Shown here: piece by piece, positions 27,785 through 34,535 of the stretch
Position numbering within the stretch: the first letter of the stretch is position 1
Layout: each line of letters opens with the position of its first letter
Source: a virus
IMG/VR virus record: IMGVR_UViG_3300032296_000257
Coordinates: 1 to 34,654 of that record
DNA length: 34,654 nucleotides
Strand: one strand, 5' to 3'
Program-made: the position numbers and the translations under genes
The notes under the pieces: generated by a model
What the model was told of the DNA's origin: nothing
Database searches by the model: none
What the model saw: the letters and a program-made list of their open reading frames with translations, nothing else

Positions 27785-28581
27785 TGAGACTTCTAGTTGA
27801 TCTAGTAGAAAACAACGAACTTGAGGAAGGGAAAATCCTTATCCATGAAATGCTCCGTGGTATTGTCATGGAAAGATTCAAGGATATCTCTTCGAAGTTC
27901 CTACTAGATGAACAAGGAGCAGGTGGAGGTCAACAACCACCCGATCCTGATGATGTCGCAGGAACACTTGAAGACCCACTCATCGACCCCAATATGTCGC
28001 GTGAGTATTTCTTCAAAAGATTTACCCACACAGAGCATGAGATTATTCTTAAGAAACTAGGTCTTGGTCAAAACGCCCCTACTGTTTCTTATATTAACGG
28101 GGTCAGATACGAACTTTTTACTACTCCACTACAGGCGGAAAAAGAAACAATCCGCTACATCGAAGATGGAAGTTATGAAAAGGAACTAGAAAAGAAGAAG
28201 AAGGAAAAGGAAGAGAAGGAAAAGCAAGCGGAGGCACAGCAAAAGAAACCTCCAGTTCCCGCTCAACCAAAACCTCAAAAACAACAAGCACCTCAACAGC
28301 AACCACAAGAGAAACCTGTAGAGAAGAAAGAACTACCCACAAACGAATCTTTGCAGATCATGTCGGAAGTTCTACTCTCTGGAAGACCTATGGTGATTGA
28401 CTTCAGTAATGGAGATTCCCGCGTAATCACGATAGAAGAGGCGAAAAACGCGCTAGAAATATACGATCTGCTAAATAATGAGAACAAGGCAAGATTCGTA
28501 GAAAGATTACATTCGGGTCAAGAAATCTATCTTGAAATGTTAGATTTCCTAATGGATCGCGTAAGAAAAGGAATAATCTAA
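27784..28581 (+). CDS. Putative prohead core protein in the gp67 position
   Basis: A 265-residue protein whose ATG overlaps the portal stop and whose stop overlaps the next ATG. Three parts: a helical N-terminus (1-125), a highly charged Lys/Glu helix (132-148) leading into a Pro/Gln/Lys-rich linker (155-183), and a helical C-terminus (187-265). T4 has core genes 67 and 68 between portal and protease, so a scaffold or core role is inferred from position. T4 gp67 is only about 80 residues, and I see no direct sequence match. Several Leu/Ile-X-Glu triplets could be cut by gp21, but they are common by chance in such a sequence. Confidence 0.5.
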   Translation: MRLLVDLVENNELEEGKILIHEMLRGIVMERFKDISSKFLLDEQGAGGGQQPPDPDDVAGTLEDPLIDPNMSREYFFKRFTHTEHEIILKKLGLGQNAPTVSYINGVRYELFTTPLQAEKETIRYIEDGSYEKELEKKKKEKEEKEKQAEAQQKKPPVPAQPKPQKQQAPQQQPQEKPVEKKELPTNESLQIMSEVLLSGRPMVIDFSNGDSRVITIEEAKNALEIYDLLNNENKARFVERLHSGQEIYLEMLDFLMDRVRKGII

Positions 28582-28892
28582 TGGACACAAAAGACCTAAT
28601 TAAAGCAATAGAAGCAGACAAGTACAATGATGCAAAAAACATCATTGACCAAATCCTCATGTCAAAGGTTGGTTATTCTTTGAGTGAAAAGAAAAAGACT
28701 CTTGGCGATTCATTGGTTGTGGAGAAGGACATTTCCGAAGAGGATGACTCTGAATATGAAGCATTCTTCCGCAAGGCAATGAAGAAGTTCGGCATCTCCT
28801 CCCCCGACGAACTAGACACCGATGAAAAGAAGAAGGAATTCTTTGACTACATCGACAAGAACTACAAGGGAAAGAGCGAATCCGCAGTTTGA
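28581..28892 (+). CDS. Small acidic prohead core candidate in the gp68 position
   Basis: A 103-residue, strongly charged, helical protein. The C-terminal half (EEDDSEYEAFFRKAMKKFG, then DELDTDEKKKEFFDYIDKNYK) is of a type I associate with small proteins next to the protease gene in cyanophage-like myoviruses. T4 genes 67 and 68 lie here, both coding for prohead core proteins removed by gp21. This protein is therefore probably a core component, but homology is not shown. The start overlaps the upstream stop by one base. The next gene follows after eight bases. Confidence 0.5.
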   Translation: MDTKDLIKAIEADKYNDAKNIIDQILMSKVGYSLSEKKKTLGDSLVVEKDISEEDDSEYEAFFRKAMKKFGISSPDELDTDEKKKEFFDYIDKNYKGKSESAV

Positions 28893-28900
28893 GGTAAAAT

Positions 28901-29551
28901 ATGCTTCTAATCACAGAAACAACCCACGATGTTAGACTAGTCACCGAAGGTGTCGATGGTGGTTCCAAGAACTACTTCATCGAAGGCATCTTCATGCAGT
29001 CTGAAAAGAAAAACCGCAACGGTCGCGTCTATCCCAAGAAGATTCTCTCGGGTGAGGTTGCTCGTTACAACAACGAGTTTGTGAAGCAGAACAGAGCAAT
29101 GGGAGAGTTGGGACACCCCGAAGGCCCAACTGTGAATCTTGAGCGTGTCTCCCACATTATCAAAGACCTCCGAGTTGAGGGTGATGATGTGGTCGGTAAG
29201 GCAAAAATCCTCGACACTCCCTACGGAAAGATCGTTAAGAATCTTATTGATGAGGGTGTAAAGATCGGTGTCTCCTCTAGAGGCATGGGATCACTAAAGA
29301 GCATCAACGGAGTAAACGAAGTCCAAGAAGACTTCATGCTTTCTGCTGTTGATATTGTCGCAGACCCATCTGCGCCAAATGCCTTCGTTGAAGGTGTAAT
29401 GGAAGGCAAGGAATGGGTTTGGAATAACGGTGTTCTAGAACCAAGAAACATCGAATCGTACAGGGACAGGATCAAGAGAGCAAGATCAGGCAGAGAACTT
29501 GAGGAAGCGAAGTTGTATGCCTTCGCAGATTTCCTGTCGAAAATTGTTTGA
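28901..29551 (+). CDS. gp21: Prohead core protease gp21
   Basis: A 216-residue protein (T4 gp21 is 212) with the herpesvirus/HK97-type assembly-protease arrangement. It has NRNGRVYPKKIL (38-49), the catalytic-His motif GELGHPEG (68-75, His72), the catalytic-Ser motif VSSRGMGS (124-131, Ser125 or Ser126) and an acidic residue in the AVDIVADPSAPNAF block (149-162). It assembles with the scaffold, then digests the core and trims the capsid protein. T4 gp21 cuts after Leu/Ile-X-Glu. A GAGG ribosome site lies close to the ATG. Confidence 0.94.
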   Translation: MLLITETTHDVRLVTEGVDGGSKNYFIEGIFMQSEKKNRNGRVYPKKILSGEVARYNNEFVKQNRAMGELGHPEGPTVNLERVSHIIKDLRVEGDDVVGKAKILDTPYGKIVKNLIDEGVKIGVSSRGMGSLKSINGVNEVQEDFMLSAVDIVADPSAPNAFVEGVMEGKEWVWNNGVLEPRNIESYRDRIKRARSGRELEEAKLYAFADFLSKIV

Positions 29552-29552
29552 T

Positions 29553-29560
29553 TATAGATA
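29553..29560 (+). promoter_or_regulatory. T4-type late promoter before gp22
   Basis: TATAGATA matches TATAAATA at seven of eight bases, in the 32-base gap before gp22. The predicted RNA start near 29566 gives an 18-base leader with AAGGAG at 29569-29574. Confidence 0.55.
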
Positions 29561-29583
29561 CAAAGAACAAGGAGTAGAACCAA

Positions 29584-30795
29584 ATGAGAGATGCAATAGC
29601 AACAGCGAAGGCGATTCTAGAAAAGAACTCTTCTATCAAAGAGATGGAAGACAAGGCAGAAATGCAAAAAATGAAGGCAGAAATGATGGCCATGAAGGAA
29701 GCAATGATCCAACACATGACCGACAACGATGCCACAACTGAAGAAATGGACAAGATGATGGATAAGATGGAAAACATGGCATATGAGGAACTAAAGAACC
29801 TTATGAAGAAGGAAGGCATCAAGTATGAGGCATATGTCTCCGAAGATGTCGGTACTGCCACAGGTGGCGCACAAGAACTAAAACTTTCTAATGTTAGCAA
29901 TCCGTTCGCCACTAGGGCCGACGCTGACAAGGACCTCAAGACTCTTGCTGATGTCAAGAAAAAGAAGAAAGTTGCAGCAGGAACCATCAAGAGTTCTGAT
30001 GCAAACGCAAAGGTCGTTGATGACAAGAATGATTTGCCAATGAAGGAAGACCTTGACGCTCTCTTCAGCGGTGAAGAACTGTCCGAGGACTTCAAGAACA
30101 AGGCAGCGGTCATCTTTGAATCTGCTCTTGCACTCCGTACCAAGCAAATCCAAGAAAGTCTTGAAGCAGAGTACGCTGAAATCTATGAGGCATCGAAGGA
30201 AGAGTATCGTTCTGATCTTGCCTCCAAGATGGACGAATATCTTTCCTATGTTATCGAAGAGTGGATGAAGGATAACGAAATCGCGATTGAGCGCGGACTT
30301 CGTGCAGACATTGCTGAATCCTTCCTCACAGGACTCAAGGGACTCTTTGAGCAGCACTATATCAGCATCCCCGAAGAGAAGTACGATGTTCTTGAGGAAC
30401 TCACCAAGAAGGTCGAGTCTCTTGAGGAATCACTAAACTCTCAGATGAAGAAAAACGCTGAACTCCGTAAGGATTCAATGATCTCCCGTTGCATCAATAT
30501 CTTTAATGAAGCAACCGATGGTCTTTCCGATTCCGAAGTCGAGAAGTTGAAGGCACTCGCAGAGGGTCTTGAATATGATTCTGAGGATCAGTTCCGTCAG
30601 AAGATCACAGTCATTCGCGAGAACTACTTCACCCCATCAAATGATACAAATGAACTTGCAAATGAGATCGTCGGTGAGACAATCTCCGAGGCAGTTGAGG
30701 AACAAGTCTCTCACCTCAACGAATCAATGAAGTTCTATTCCGATATGCTTTCCCGTTCCGCCCATATCAAGAAGCAAACTAACTTCTTGAAATGA
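29584..30795 (+). CDS. gp22: Prohead core scaffolding protein gp22
   Basis: A 403-residue protein. Residues from about 152 to the end match gp22: DLDALFSGEELSEDFKNKA (about 156-174), then long acidic helices (EAEYAEIYEASKEEYRSDL, DEYLSYVIEEWMKDNEIAIE) and coiled coil near 270-300. That part (about 250 residues) is close to the whole of T4 gp22 (269). Residues 1-150 are an N-terminal extension with 15 methionines in the first 80 positions and a Lys-rich stretch near 122-132. gp22 fills the prohead and is destroyed by gp21 during maturation. It lies between protease and capsid genes as in T4. The ATG after AAGGAG is well supported. Confidence 0.9.
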   Translation: MRDAIATAKAILEKNSSIKEMEDKAEMQKMKAEMMAMKEAMIQHMTDNDATTEEMDKMMDKMENMAYEELKNLMKKEGIKYEAYVSEDVGTATGGAQELKLSNVSNPFATRADADKDLKTLADVKKKKKVAAGTIKSSDANAKVVDDKNDLPMKEDLDALFSGEELSEDFKNKAAVIFESALALRTKQIQESLEAEYAEIYEASKEEYRSDLASKMDEYLSYVIEEWMKDNEIAIERGLRADIAESFLTGLKGLFEQHYISIPEEKYDVLEELTKKVESLEESLNSQMKKNAELRKDSMISRCINIFNEATDGLSDSEVEKLKALAEGLEYDSEDQFRQKITVIRENYFTPSNDTNELANEIVGETISEAVEEQVSHLNESMKFYSDMLSRSAHIKKQTNFLK

Positions 30796-30808
30796 AAATA
30801 AGGTTAAA

Positions 30809-30816
30809 CCTATATA
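30809..30816 (+). promoter_or_regulatory. Possible T4-type late promoter before gp23
   Basis: CCTATATA, a TANATA-type octamer in the 58-base gap before the capsid gene. The predicted start near 30822 gives a leader of about 32 bases with AAAGGAG at about 30838-30844. The surrounding AT-rich sequence makes the exact octamer less certain. Confidence 0.4.
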
Positions 30817-30853
30817 AAAGGATTTCTTTCTAACAAAAAAGGAGAAGTAAGAA

Positions 30854-32242
30854 ATGTCACAGAATTTCGTCACAGAACAACTCAGAAAGAAGTGGGCCCC
30901 CGTCATTGAACACAATGACCTCCCCACCATCTCTGATGAATATCGTAAGAATGTCACAAGCGTTCTTCTAGAGAATCAGGAGAAGTATCTCCGCGAATCA
31001 GCACCAACCAACAGCGGTTTTGCAGTTTCGTCCACAAACCCCGGCACATTCAACACCGTCAACGGTTTTGATCCTGTCCTCATCTCGCTCGTTCGTCGCG
31101 CAATGCCAAATCTCATGGCATACGATGTCTGCGGTGTTCAACCAATGAACGCCCCAACAGGACTCATCTTCGCAATGAAGTCCAAGTATGTCAACAAGGC
31201 AGGAGATGAAGCACTTTTCAACGAGGCCCGTACCAAGTTTGCAGGTGGTGCTTCCGCTGCTGCAAACCAAGTTGCTGATGGTCTTCTTGATCCACTTCTA
31301 ACAACATCCTCCTCCGCAGTTGGTTTCTCCTTCGGATCAGGTATGTCCACCGCCACTTCTGAGGCACTTGGTGATTCTTCATCCAACGCCTTCAACGAGA
31401 TGGCATTCGTCATCGACCGTCAGTCGGTGACTGCGAAGACTCGCGCTCTCAAGGCAGAGTATTCTACAGAACTCGCACAAGACCTCAAGGCAGTTCACGG
31501 TCTTGATGCCGAGACTGAACTCGCGAACATTCTCAGCACAGAAATTCTTGCTGAAATCAACCGCGAAGTCATCCGCGCCATCTACCAAGGTGCTAAATTG
31601 GGCGCACAGCAACCCGACCTCTACCATAAGGGTGGTCAAACCGCAACTGGTGGTCTTTCGGGTGGTCAGACAGGAGTTGGTGGTATCTACGACCTCAACC
31701 TCGACTCCGATGGTCGTTGGTCAGCAGAACGCTTCCGTGGTCTTGTCTATCAGATTGAGCGCGAAGCAAATGTCATCGCCAAGGAAACTCGTCGTGGCAA
31801 GGGTAACATCGTCATCTGCACATCGGATGTCGCTTCCGCCCTCGCAATGTCAGGATTCCTCAACCTCACTCCAACTCCATCCGTTCCTGGCCTTGCCGAC
31901 GATACACAGAACACCTTCGTCGGTACGCTCAACGGAAACATCAAGGTCTTCATCGACCCCTACTCGGTTAGCGGTTATGACTACCTCTGCGTTGGATACC
32001 GTGGTTCATCCCCATACGATGCGGGTATGTTCTACTGCCCATATGTGCCACTACAGATGGTGCGCGCAGTCGGTGAGAACTCCTTCCAACCCAAGATCGG
32101 ATTCAAGACCCGCTACGGCATGGTCAACAATCCCTTCGTGTCGGACGGTACAGATCGTAGCGACCCATCTGCGTCCGCTGCAATCCGTCGCAACCAGTAC
32201 TACCGCATCTTCCGCGTCGATAGCATCCACGGTGCTGTCTGA
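30854..32242 (+). CDS. gp23: Major capsid protein gp23
   Basis: A 462-residue protein (T4 gp23 is 521). The block LVRRAMPNLMAYDVCGVQPM (79-98) followed by NAPTGLIFAMKSKY (99-112) is the hallmark of gp23. The HK97-fold core continues to the C-terminus, where KIGFKTRYGMVNNPF is again typical. Residues 46-48 (Leu-Arg-Glu), followed by SAPTN, fit the Leu-X-Glu cut site of gp21 and would release a 48-residue N-terminal peptide (T4 cuts after residue 65). The gene has a strong ribosome site and is followed by a strong terminator. Codons are mostly C-ending, as expected for the most abundant virion protein. Confidence 0.96.
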   Translation: MSQNFVTEQLRKKWAPVIEHNDLPTISDEYRKNVTSVLLENQEKYLRESAPTNSGFAVSSTNPGTFNTVNGFDPVLISLVRRAMPNLMAYDVCGVQPMNAPTGLIFAMKSKYVNKAGDEALFNEARTKFAGGASAAANQVADGLLDPLLTTSSSAVGFSFGSGMSTATSEALGDSSSNAFNEMAFVIDRQSVTAKTRALKAEYSTELAQDLKAVHGLDAETELANILSTEILAEINREVIRAIYQGAKLGAQQPDLYHKGGQTATGGLSGGQTGVGGIYDLNLDSDGRWSAERFRGLVYQIEREANVIAKETRRGKGNIVICTSDVASALAMSGFLNLTPTPSVPGLADDTQNTFVGTLNGNIKVFIDPYSVSGYDYLCVGYRGSSPYDAGMFYCPYVPLQMVRAVGENSFQPKIGFKTRYGMVNNPFVSDGTDRSDPSASAAIRRNQYYRIFRVDSIHGAV

Positions 32243-32275
32243 TAAAGACTAGATAAGGTAACAACAAATAGGGAG

Positions 32276-32308
32276 CAGGGAGAGGGAAACCTCTCCCTGT
32301 TTCTTTTA
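32276..32308 (+). terminator. Intrinsic terminator after gp23
   Basis: CAGGGAGAGG (32276-32285) and CCTCTCCCTG (32290-32299) form a perfect ten-pair GC-rich stem closed by a GAAA tetraloop. It is followed by TTTCTTTT. It lies 33 bases after the gp23 stop and ends the head-gene transcript. The T tract runs straight into the late-promoter-like octamer of the next gene. Confidence 0.9.
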
Positions 32309-32314
32309 TACATA
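32307..32314 (+). promoter_or_regulatory. T4-type late promoter before gene at 32322
   Basis: TATACATA matches TATAAATA at seven of eight bases, immediately after the terminator T tract. The predicted RNA start near 32320 is two bases before the ATG, so the RNA would be almost leaderless. No ribosome site is present. Confidence 0.5.
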
Positions 32315-32324
32315 CTTTAGTATG
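32311..32324 (+). promoter_or_regulatory. Small start-codon hairpin at gene 32322
   Basis: CATAC (32311-32315) pairs with GTATG (32320-32324) across a TTTA loop, and the second arm holds the ATG. RNA reading through the terminator would have the start in this stem. RNA started near 32320 would not. Five pairs only, so weak by itself. Confidence 0.3.
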
Positions 32325-32915
32325 AGCAGTCTTCCCACTAATTACGACAACTTCTTTGAACCGAACAATGCTCTTCACGGAACGAAGTCATCCTTGGAGA
32401 TTCTTTCGGGTCAGTCACCATTGACTAGACAACCATCCACGCAGAACTACATCTATCCCACCTATTTCAATTTTTTGCTCCATAGACTTCCCAAGATGAC
32501 CTATAGCGTGACTAAGGTAAATCTACCTCAGTTTGGTTCGGATGCTGCATTCGAACAAGACAACAGGTTCACAAAGATCAAGCATACTCCAAATAGAGTT
32601 TCTTTTGCAAACCTTGAGGTGCAGTTCCTTGTCGATGAAGATATGAGCAACTGGTTGGAAATCTATGATTGGATTAAAACCACAACCTTGGTTGACGATC
32701 ATTCTGAATTTGATCCAAATGTAAAAGACCATTATTCTGATGCTACCCTTCTAATTACAAATAGTGCAAAGAACGCCAATGTGGAGGTCGAGTTCAAGAG
32801 CATCTTCCCCATCTCCATCACGGGCATTGACTTTGACAGCGGTGTGACAGACCTGACCGCAATCCAATGCACCGCGACCTTCGTCTATGACTACTACACC
32901 ATAAGAAAACTTTGA
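32322..32915 (+). CDS. Tail-tube-fold structural protein, possibly gp3 tail completion protein
   Basis: A 197-residue protein. After a disordered N-terminus (1-40) come YFNFLLHRLPKMTYSVTKVNLPQFG (48-72), LEVQFLVDEDMSNWLEIYDWIK (98-119), SDATLLITNS (139-148) and FKSIFPISITGIDFDSGVTD (157-176). This strand and helix order is that of the tail-tube family in T4-like phages (gp19-related proteins such as tube initiators and tail completion proteins). Cyanophage-type genomes, as far as I recall, have gp3 between gp23 and uvsY, which would make it the tail completion and sheath stabiliser protein. The gp3 assignment rests on gene order; the tail-tube type is the safer statement. Confidence 0.7.
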   Translation: MSSLPTNYDNFFEPNNALHGTKSSLEILSGQSPLTRQPSTQNYIYPTYFNFLLHRLPKMTYSVTKVNLPQFGSDAAFEQDNRFTKIKHTPNRVSFANLEVQFLVDEDMSNWLEIYDWIKTTTLVDDHSEFDPNVKDHYSDATLLITNSAKNANVEVEFKSIFPISITGIDFDSGVTDLTAIQCTATFVYDYYTIRKL

Positions 32916-32933
32916 GAAACCTCCTAGTATCCC

Positions 32934-32961
32934 TTGACTGTTCAAATAACCTGATTACACT
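32934..32961 (+). promoter_or_regulatory. Sigma-70-like promoter before uvsY
   Basis: TTGACT (32934-32939) and TACACT (32956-32961) are separated by 16 bases and match the host vegetative consensus at five and four of six positions. The predicted RNA start near 32968 lies upstream of the uvsY ATG and just inside a GTG at 32966 that would lengthen the frame, which argues against that GTG. No TANATA octamer is found before uvsY, which fits early or middle expression. Confidence 0.4.
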
Positions 32962-33007
32962 CTGAGTGTCAACGAAGGAAAAGGGAAACTCTAGAGAGAT
33001 ACACACT

Positions 33008-33442
33008 ATGAATTTAGAGAACATCAAAAGCATGGTAGCGAAGGATTGTATTATTGACGAAACCCGTCTCGACGCAGAATCTTTGCGCTTGCCCCAACTA
33101 CACAACAAATATCTAAACTTCCTACTAGATGCGAAGTTGATCCTTGAGCGCAAACAAAACGATTTTTATCGTATGCGGAGAAATAAGTGGGAATACTACA
33201 CGGGTAAAATGGACGAAGAAACTCTCGCTCGTCTCGGTTGGAAACCATTTGATCTCAAAATCCTAAAACAAGATATTGCAATCTACCTAGAAGGTGACGA
33301 TGATCTCATTGCTCTTCAAGAGCAAGTCCGTTACTACAGAGAAATGTGTGAATACCTAGACTCCACGGTCAAGGAGATCACATATCGCCACAACAAGATC
33401 AGAAATGCAATTGATTGGCAGAAGTTTATTGCGGGTCAGTAA
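33008..33442 (+). CDS. uvsY: Recombination mediator UvsY
   Basis: A 144-residue protein (T4 UvsY is 137). The N-terminus MNLENIKSMVAKDCIIDE, PQLHNKYLNFLLDAKLILERKQNDFYRM-type helix (about 31-58), RNKWEYYTGK (about 59-68) and DIAIYLEGDDDLIALQEQVRYYREMCEYL-type region (about 84-112) match the UvsY family. UvsY loads the UvsX recombinase on single-stranded DNA covered by gp32. The ATG at 33008 was chosen because UvsY proteins begin Met-(Asn)-Leu-Glu-x-Ile here; the in-frame GTG at 32966 would add 14 unrelated residues. It is the only complete non-morphogenetic DNA-metabolism gene here and appears to have its own promoter. Confidence 0.88.
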   Translation: MNLENIKSMVAKDCIIDETRLDAESLRLPQLHNKYLNFLLDAKLILERKQNDFYRMRRNKWEYYTGKMDEETLARLGWKPFDLKILKQDIAIYLEGDDDLIALQEQVRYYREMCEYLDSTVKEITYRHNKIRNAIDWQKFIAGQ

Positions 33443-33443
33443 A

Positions 33444-33451
33444 CCTACATA
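33444..33451 (+). promoter_or_regulatory. T4-type late promoter before protease-dockerin gene
   Basis: CCTACATA, a TANATA-type octamer directly after the uvsY stop. The predicted RNA start near 33457 gives a 15-base leader that carries AAGGGAG at 33457-33463. Confidence 0.5.
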
Positions 33452-33471
33452 CTTTAAAGGGAGAAAATCAA

Positions 33472-34512
33472 ATGATCTTGAAGAAGCACATTCCAACCGT
33501 TCACGATATCCACACATACAGTCCACAGGCAATCTATCAGCAAACCGATGGTGTTCAGAATGGTTACAATAGTTCTTGCCAAGGTGTCGCGCTTGATTGG
33601 TCAGGTATTAGTCTTCGCAACAGATCATTCTGTAGAGTTTACCCACAAACTGGTGCTATCAATTTCACGGAACCATATGTCGTATCGGATATCAATTTTT
33701 GGAACACCTGTAATCCCTGCGCGGTTCTTGTGAGTCCAAGACACGCATTGATTTGCCAACACTATCGCGGCACACACGAACGACCTGAAGAATACTACAC
33801 ATTTCTAGGTAAGAGTGGTGTAAAGTATACCCGTAGGGTTGTCGGTGTTACATTGAATATCGGTAGCGACCACACTCTTCTTGAGTTTGATTCCGAATTT
33901 CCCGAAGATGTAAAGGTCTACAACAAGATTGCCGATGTTGAGTTCATCCCTAACGGTTATGATCTTTGGATGCATGACTGCAATGGAAAGTGCGTCAAGA
34001 TAAGAATGAATAAAGCAACTATGGGATACTCTGGTCCAACTGGTTATACTTGGACTCCAATTCTTGATGGTGTAAACAACGGAATAAACACAAATGGAAT
34101 GATGGTCATCTTCACAGGTGATAGTGGAACACCAACATTCGTAGTCGATCAATACGGCAATACAGTTCTAGTCGGTCTGATGTGGGGTGGTATGCAGATC
34201 AATAAAATGGAGTTGGACAACATCAATTCCATAATCAACCCAAAGGGTTACAGCGTCGTTCACACAAAGATCGCGGCGAAGGCAGAAGACTTGAACCAAG
34301 ATGGAAAGGTAGATGCGGAAGACTTGGCGATTCTTTTTGCTTCTTGGGCAAGCGGAGAGGCAGGAGACATCAACATGGATGGTCGTGTTGACTCGCAAGA
34401 CCTTTCTAGAATACTCGCGCAATGGGGAAACTACACAATTGTTTCGAATGCATCTGCTCCACCATCCACAATAATACCTCCCGATTCCGACAACACAAAA
34501 CCCCGAGCATAA
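33472..34512 (+). CDS. Trypsin-like serine protease with C-terminal dockerin domain
   Basis: A 346-residue protein. AAGGGAG nine bases before ATG 33472 decides the start; an in-frame TTG at 33415 lies inside uvsY. Residues about 60-265 look like a chymotrypsin-fold protease: LVSPRHALICQHY (86-98, catalytic His97), SDHTLLEFD (132-140, Asp133 candidate) and FTGDSGTPTF (214-223, catalytic Ser218 in the GDSG motif). Residues 273-319 hold two dockerin type I repeats: calcium loops DLNQDGKVDAED (273-284) and DINMDGRVDSQD (299-310), each followed by a helix ending near Trp (292, 318). A short Pro/Ser/Thr-rich tail ends the protein. No signal peptide is seen. T4 has nothing similar between uvsY and uvsW. 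Possible roles are virion protein processing or attack on host surface proteins at entry or exit; the partner of the dockerin is unknown. Confidence 0.75.
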   Translation: MILKKHIPTVHDIHTYSPQAIYQQTDGVQNGYNSSCQGVALDWSGISLRNRSFCRVYPQTGAINFTEPYVVSDINFWNTCNPCAVLVSPRHALICQHYRGTHERPEEYYTFLGKSGVKYTRRVVGVTLNIGSDHTLLEFDSEFPEDVKVYNKIADVEFIPNGYDLWMHDCNGKCVKIRMNKATMGYSGPTGYTWTPILDGVNNGINTNGMMVIFTGDSGTPTFVVDQYGNTVLVGLMWGGMQINKMELDNINSIINPKGYSVVHTKIAAKAEDLNQDGKVDAEDLAILFASWASGEAGDINMDGRVDSQDLSRILAQWGNYTIVSNASAPPSTIIPPDSDNTKPRA

Positions 34513-34535
34513 GATCAACAGAATGAAAGTGATAG

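Noticed and set aside
29472-30143. 223-codon - strand frame with hydrophobic Ser/Phe-rich stretches
   Set aside because: It is antisense of the charged, Met-rich gp22 N-terminus, which produces pseudo-membrane segments. No ribosome site or promoter was seen.
31503-32252. 249-codon + strand frame overlapping gp23
   Set aside because: It is a shifted-frame shadow of gp23 with low-complexity Ser/Thr/Arg composition and no start signal.
32250-32255. TAGATA between the gp23 stop and the terminator as a late promoter
   Set aside because: The transcript would end at the terminator within about 45 bases.
32966-33007. GTG start 14 codons upstream for uvsY
   Set aside because: The family start is at the ATG 33008, and the predicted RNA start near 32968 would lie inside the GTG.
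33415-33471. TTG start for the protease-dockerin gene
   Set aside because: It lies inside uvsY, and a good ribosome site stands right before ATG 33472.
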